Assembly: GCA_030740295.1 (NCBI GenBank)
Contig: JASLXP010000109.1
Coordinates: 1-20,244 of the forward strand
Source of the DNA: Planctomycetota bacterium
GTDB taxonomy: Bacteria; Planctomycetota; PUPC01; JACPCR01
Direction: 5' to 3'
Length of the DNA stretch: 20,244 nucleotides
A program made the position numbers and the translations under genes. Below, one piece after another: positions 17,690 to 20,244 of this stretch; the first letter of the stretch is position 1; each line of letters begins with the position of its first letter. The notes beneath the pieces were generated by a model that saw nothing but the letters and a program-made list of their open reading frames with translations, was not told the origin of the DNA and did not search any database.

Positions 17690-17766
17690 GGCTGCCAGCC
17701 TTCCGAGCTACACTGAAACGACCCTGGGCACGCCGGCGTCTCGCCGGCTTTGCGACCTACGGTCGC
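17690..17766. repeat. Three consecutive small palindromes (REP-like intergenic element)
   Basis: GGCT-GCC-AGCC (17690-17700), GCCGGCG-TCT-CGCCGGC (17732-17748) and GCGACC-TAC-GGTCGC (17752-17766) are perfect inverted repeats, each with a 3-nt loop. The sequence lies between the 3' ends of the enolase-family gene and the convergent 510-aa gene. It is GC-rich and has only a short T run, so it is not a classical intrinsic terminator, although the second stem could stop transcription from either side. The layout is like dispersed REP elements found in intergenic gaps. Confidence 0.7.
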
Positions 17767-17825
17767 TCCCGGAGCCAGCGGTGTATGCAATTAAGGATCA
17801 AAGTTTTGTTTTCTTGGCAAGAAAT

Positions 17826-19358
17826 CTACGCTGCCGCCTTTTGAAGTTGATTGAGCGAAACATTTTGCGTCATAAGGATGGCGTTGAGTATTCTGTTTCC
17901 ATCATCGGTGACTCGGTATCGATGGCTTCGGGGCATTTTTCTTATGAGACGGTGTGCTCGAAGCAATCTGATCTTTCTAGTGATGGCTGAGGAGAGACGT
18001 TTTCTGTCATTGGGGTCCGCATTTGGGTAGAGAATGGGGAACAGGTCTCTGTTACGAAATCCGGTTGCCTTGAAGTCGCCGTTGTTAACTGCTTGAAGGA
18101 GAGCCCTGTCGTCTTGAGTCCATGGCCTGAGACCGCGGACATATTTCTTTTTGTAGCGGGTCCTGCGTGTTACCGGCTCGATGAGTTCTTTCGGAGGAAC
18201 GGTGGTGTCAAGCTCTGCAAGTGCATCGAGATACTTTTCGTTGCACTTCTGGGAGATCTCGGAGCGGCGTTTTATGTCTACAACACTCTTGCGCAGATAT
18301 CGTAAGTCGCAAGGGCCGTTCGGGTCGTTCTCTTTGGGCCGGAATACGTTGAACACCCTGGGATTGTTGATGGTGTTTTCGGGACGCAGGACGCTGTGTT
18401 TGTTGTAAAGCTTCTGAGAGTTGTCTTGATACCAATGCTTAAGTCTTATTCCTTCTACGATGCTGCGATAGTCGCTTCGAGCTTCATGGGAAAGATGACG
18501 CTTGTTGAAAAAACGCAGGATGTTTTCGCAATCGAAGGCCAGCATGCCGCCTCGTACAAGCGTTGCATAAATCGCATTCAGACTTTCCACGTTGTTGAAC
18601 ATGATGTCGGTCGCCCATTCGCTCTGGATGATAGACCAGTAGTAATCATTTCCTGTTGGGGAGAGCATGTCTCGATAGAGAGGATTGACTTGGCGGGCGA
18701 GCTCGGTGAGGAGGTCGATGAACGGAAGTTCAAGAAACTGCTCCATCTCCTTTTGCGCACGCTCGATGTCTCCGAGCGAAAGAAAACAGTTGTCGTAGCG
18801 TTGGTAGGGCATGCCTGCCTTATCGAGCCGGCGGGACAGCCATTCGCGCCCGTTGATGTAATACTGAATCTCGTAAGGGAACCATGTTTGGACGCGGGCG
18901 AACATCAAGCCGAACTCGGGATGCACCAGGTAGTGGTAGAGAAACTGGCACTTGCGTCGTTCGTAATTCATTTCCGGTTTGCCGGTCTCCTCGTTTGTAG
19001 AAAAACGAATGGAGCGGCATGGCTCTACTGCTTTGATGATGCAAACCAATCCCTCTTCAATGGAATCTCTGGTCGTGATTTGCTGAGCATACTGTTCTTT
19101 GGAGCCTTCGATTCGATATGCCTCCTGGACCGGACGTCCAAGGGTCTCTGCAAAAGCCAATGTCTTCTGTTTCAACTGAGCTGTGGCTCTTTCTGCAAAG
19201 GAAGCAAAGTCTTTAAGTCTGACCGAAACCAAGTTGAGAAAACCCAAAACTCCACCGATGTGCATGAGGCCACGGAAAGTCCCGCGGAGAAGAAGCCGAT
19301 CAAAACCACTCAGAGTGCCTTGGATATCGGCACTGTATCTGTCAAGGAATCTCTGCAT
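17826..19358 (-). CDS. Uncharacterised 510-aa family protein with C-terminal winged-helix-like domain; possible mobile gene
   Basis: No known function. ATG 19358 is chosen because AAGGAGGGA sits 5-6 nt upstream; the frame extends 22 codons further but without a ribosome binding site. Visible landmarks: N-terminal LSGFDRLLLRGTF (16-28), CQFLYHYLVHPEFGLMFARV (137-156) and TWFPYEIQYYINGREWL (158-174), YYWSIIQSEWATDIMF (239-254), VEGIRLKHW then NSQKLYNK and LRPENTINNP (301-333), a basic linker (RRTRYKKKYVRG, 398-409), and a C-terminal segment RKIRLLRAHRLI plus RYRVTDDGNRIL (461-491) that looks like a winged helix binding DNA. No membrane segment or signal peptide. From memory, this pattern is repeated in many environmental genomes as an unnamed, often multicopy family, suggesting mobility; this cannot be verified here. 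The leader upstream can fold (19433-19494). Confidence 0.85.
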   Translation of the reverse strand: MQRFLDRYSADIQGTLSGFDRLLLRGTFRGLMHIGGVLGFLNLVSVRLKDFASFAERATAQLKQKTLAFAETLGRPVQEAYRIEGSKEQYAQQITTRDSIEEGLVCIIKAVEPCRSIRFSTNEETGKPEMNYERRKCQFLYHYLVHPEFGLMFARVQTWFPYEIQYYINGREWLSRRLDKAGMPYQRYDNCFLSLGDIERAQKEMEQFLELPFIDLLTELARQVNPLYRDMLSPTGNDYYWSIIQSEWATDIMFNNVESLNAIYATLVRGGMLAFDCENILRFFNKRHLSHEARSDYRSIVEGIRLKHWYQDNSQKLYNKHSVLRPENTINNPRVFNVFRPKENDPNGPCDLRYLRKSVVDIKRRSEISQKCNEKYLDALAELDTTVPPKELIEPVTRRTRYKKKYVRGLRPWTQDDRALLQAVNNGDFKATGFRNRDLFPILYPNADPNDRKRLSSAITRKIRLLRAHRLIRKMPRSHRYRVTDDGNRILNAILMTQNVSLNQLQKAAA

Positions 19359-19432
19359 CGTTCCCTCCTTAAACTGCGAGTGCAAAGTACGCAGAAGATT
19401 CCACTTCGCGCGAGAGAAATGCAATTTGGTTG

Positions 19433-19494
19433 CGGCCGAAGGCTGCCGTAAGTGTTTAGCGTATCTGGGGTAGTACGGAACATGCCCCCGGCCG
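19433..19494 (-). promoter_or_regulatory. Possible structured leader of the 510-aa gene
   Basis: Two nested complementary pairs are visible: CGGCCG at 19433-19438 with CGGCCG at 19489-19494, enclosing CCGTA (19446-19450) with TACGG (19474-19478). An alternative pairing of GGGG (19467-19470) with CCCC (19485-19488) would compete with the inner stem. The region lies about 75-136 nt upstream of the start codon. Stems are short and could arise by chance in GC-rich DNA. Confidence 0.3.
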
Positions 19495-19616
19495 AGAAGG
19501 GATAAAGATCGTGTTAGAATGTGCCGCCAGTTATCCAGCAGGCTTCTTTAAGATCGAAGGACTGATTTCTGCGCTCGAGACTGCCGCCAAGTCTCTATTC
19601 AACGGGATGTGTGTAG

Positions 19617-20132
19617 ATGAGACCTTATGAAGAGCTGAAACGCCTGGTCGATGCATTTGAGGAGGGATCCATCGATTACGCTTTGTGTGGTGGCCTTGCC
19701 GTGATCGTCTATGGGTACGCCCGTCTCACAAAGGCCATCGATGTCCTCATCACCAGAAATGACCTGGATCGAGTCAAGGACATTGCCAAGGCTTGTGGAT
19801 TTGATATCGAAACCGGACGCCTTCCGTTCGATATCGGAACGGACAGGGAGAGGGAGGTATATCGCCTGGTGAAAATCGAGGCTGATACGCTTCTCATGCT
19901 CGATTTGGTCCTGGTATTTCCCATGCTCGAAGATGTGTGGGAAGATCGGGAGCAACGTGAGTGGGAGGGTAGAAAACTGAAAATCGTTTCACCAAGCGGC
20001 CTGGTGAAAATGAAACTTCTCGCGGGTAGGATTCAGGACCTTGCAGATTTGGTGAACTTGGGATTTATTTCTGATGAAGAAGCACGCAGACAAAATAGTG
20101 GTGAAGGCGGACATGTCCCCCAAGGCGATTGA
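19617..20132 (+). CDS. Nucleotidyltransferase-fold protein (MNT / AbiEii-like)
   Basis: 171 aa. The N-terminal part carries the nucleotidyltransferase pattern GG-A...YG-AR-TKAIDVLI (25-45): glycine pair G25-G26, A28, R36, T38, D42. The family normally has two Asp (DxD) for metal binding; here the first is Ala40, leaving AID. The C-terminal part includes SPSGLVKMKLLAGRIQDLADL, which matches the usual family ending (K.....GR.QD..D). Such proteins act as toxins or antitoxins that transfer nucleotides to tRNA or partner proteins, or in phage-defence modules. The last about 10 residues overlap the next small gene in another frame. No clear Shine-Dalgarno precedes ATG 19617. Divergent from the 510-aa gene. 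Confidence 0.82.
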   Translation: MRPYEELKRLVDAFEEGSIDYALCGGLAVIVYGYARLTKAIDVLITRNDLDRVKDIAKACGFDIETGRLPFDIGTDREREVYRLVKIEADTLLMLDLVLVFPMLEDVWEDREQREWEGRKLKIVSPSGLVKMKLLAGRIQDLADLVNLGFISDEEARRQNSGEGGHVPQGD

Positions 20133-20229
20133 TTTGCGCCTCCGCGACTGGGACAGCCTGTTCGAACTGGCGGAATCTCTCAAGAAGTCAAGGCTCATCG
20201 GGAAAGTAAGGGACAGAAAGAAGGCATGA
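20074..20229 (+). CDS. Small 51-aa basic protein, likely partner of the nucleotidyltransferase
   Basis: Opens with ATG 20074 (MKKHADKIVVKADMSPKAID) and ends at TGA 20229, overlapping the nucleotidyltransferase gene by 59 nt in the +1 frame. The core DMSPKAIDLRLRDWDSLFELA looks like a genuine short helical protein: amphipathic helices, few rare residues, basic C-terminus (RDRKKA). From memory, nucleotidyltransferase genes of this type are often followed by a small protein of the form SPxAIxxRLRxxSxLxxL, fitting a two-gene module. The long overlap suggests coupled translation. The stop is embedded in ATGA (20226-20229), which could start the next gene beyond the window edge. A toxin-antitoxin role is inference. 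Confidence 0.6.
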   Translation: MKKHADKIVVKADMSPKAIDLRLRDWDSLFELAESLKKSRLIGKVRDRKKA

Positions 20230-20244
20230 AGACCTTTCTGCCTG

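Noticed and set aside
18396..19451. 351-codon open frame on the plus strand
   Set aside because: Lies antisense to the 510-aa gene, whose own translation is protein-like with a strong Shine-Dalgarno; the plus-strand frame reads as a shadow.
19511..19630. 39-codon GTG frame (VLECAASYPAGFF...) just before the nucleotidyltransferase
   Set aside because: Weak Shine-Dalgarno, overlaps the next start in another frame, no recognisable features; possible but unsupported.

Overview
The window looks like a chromosomal piece of a GC-rich, free-living Gram-negative-type bacterium. Clues are long Ser/Thr kinases fused to extracytoplasmic sugar-binding-like domains, a lone Gfo/Idh/MocA oxidoreductase, an enolase-superfamily enzyme, a MoxR/DUF58/VWA (Bat-like) operon with a lipoprotein, and short-period intergenic repeats. 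This mix is typical of the PVC superphylum (Planctomycetes, Verrucomicrobia, Lentisphaerae) and neighbouring environmental lineages, but no marker here fixes the taxon. No rRNA, tRNA or CRISPR array was seen.

Layout. 1-2659 (minus): uvrA, lacking only its C-terminal end beyond the left edge, with a TTG start embedded in a repeat array. 2653-3061: two arrays of a degenerate 7-bp repeat in opposite orientations. 3062-3456: non-coding, with a possible coding remnant. 3457-7279 (plus): one large membrane Ser/Thr kinase gene split by a single-base frameshift near 5344-5352. 7336-9009 (minus): glutamine-dependent NAD+ synthetase, convergent with the kinase. 9128-16412 (plus): a mostly overlapping gene run of Gfo/Idh/MocA oxidoreductase, MoxR ATPase, DUF58 protein, exported 178-aa protein, BatD-like lipoprotein, BatA-like and BatB-like VWA membrane proteins, and a TPR/coiled-coil exported protein. 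16450-17676 (plus): mandelate racemase/muconate lactonizing-type enzyme with a divergent active site. 17690-17766: three tandem small palindromes. 17826-19358 (minus): a 510-aa protein of an uncharacterised family with a C-terminal winged-helix-like segment. 19617-20229 (plus): a MNT/AbiEii-like nucleotidyltransferase overlapped by a 51-aa small protein.

How the genes work together. The central operon looks like a MoxR-VWA chaperone/envelope module. MoxR (AAA+) and DUF58 act in the cytoplasm, two VWA proteins are anchored in the membrane, and a lipoprotein and a TPR protein lie outside the membrane. The oxidoreductase is joined to MoxR by a TAATG start/stop overlap. The right end (17680-20244) is accessory in character and holds the best candidate for an undescribed system: the 510-aa family with its structured leader, next to a toxin-antitoxin-like nucleotidyltransferase pair. 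Several start sites without a Shine-Dalgarno sequence (nadE, gfo/idh, duf58) instead carry a 7-bp-periodic ACCATYA motif oriented toward the gene.
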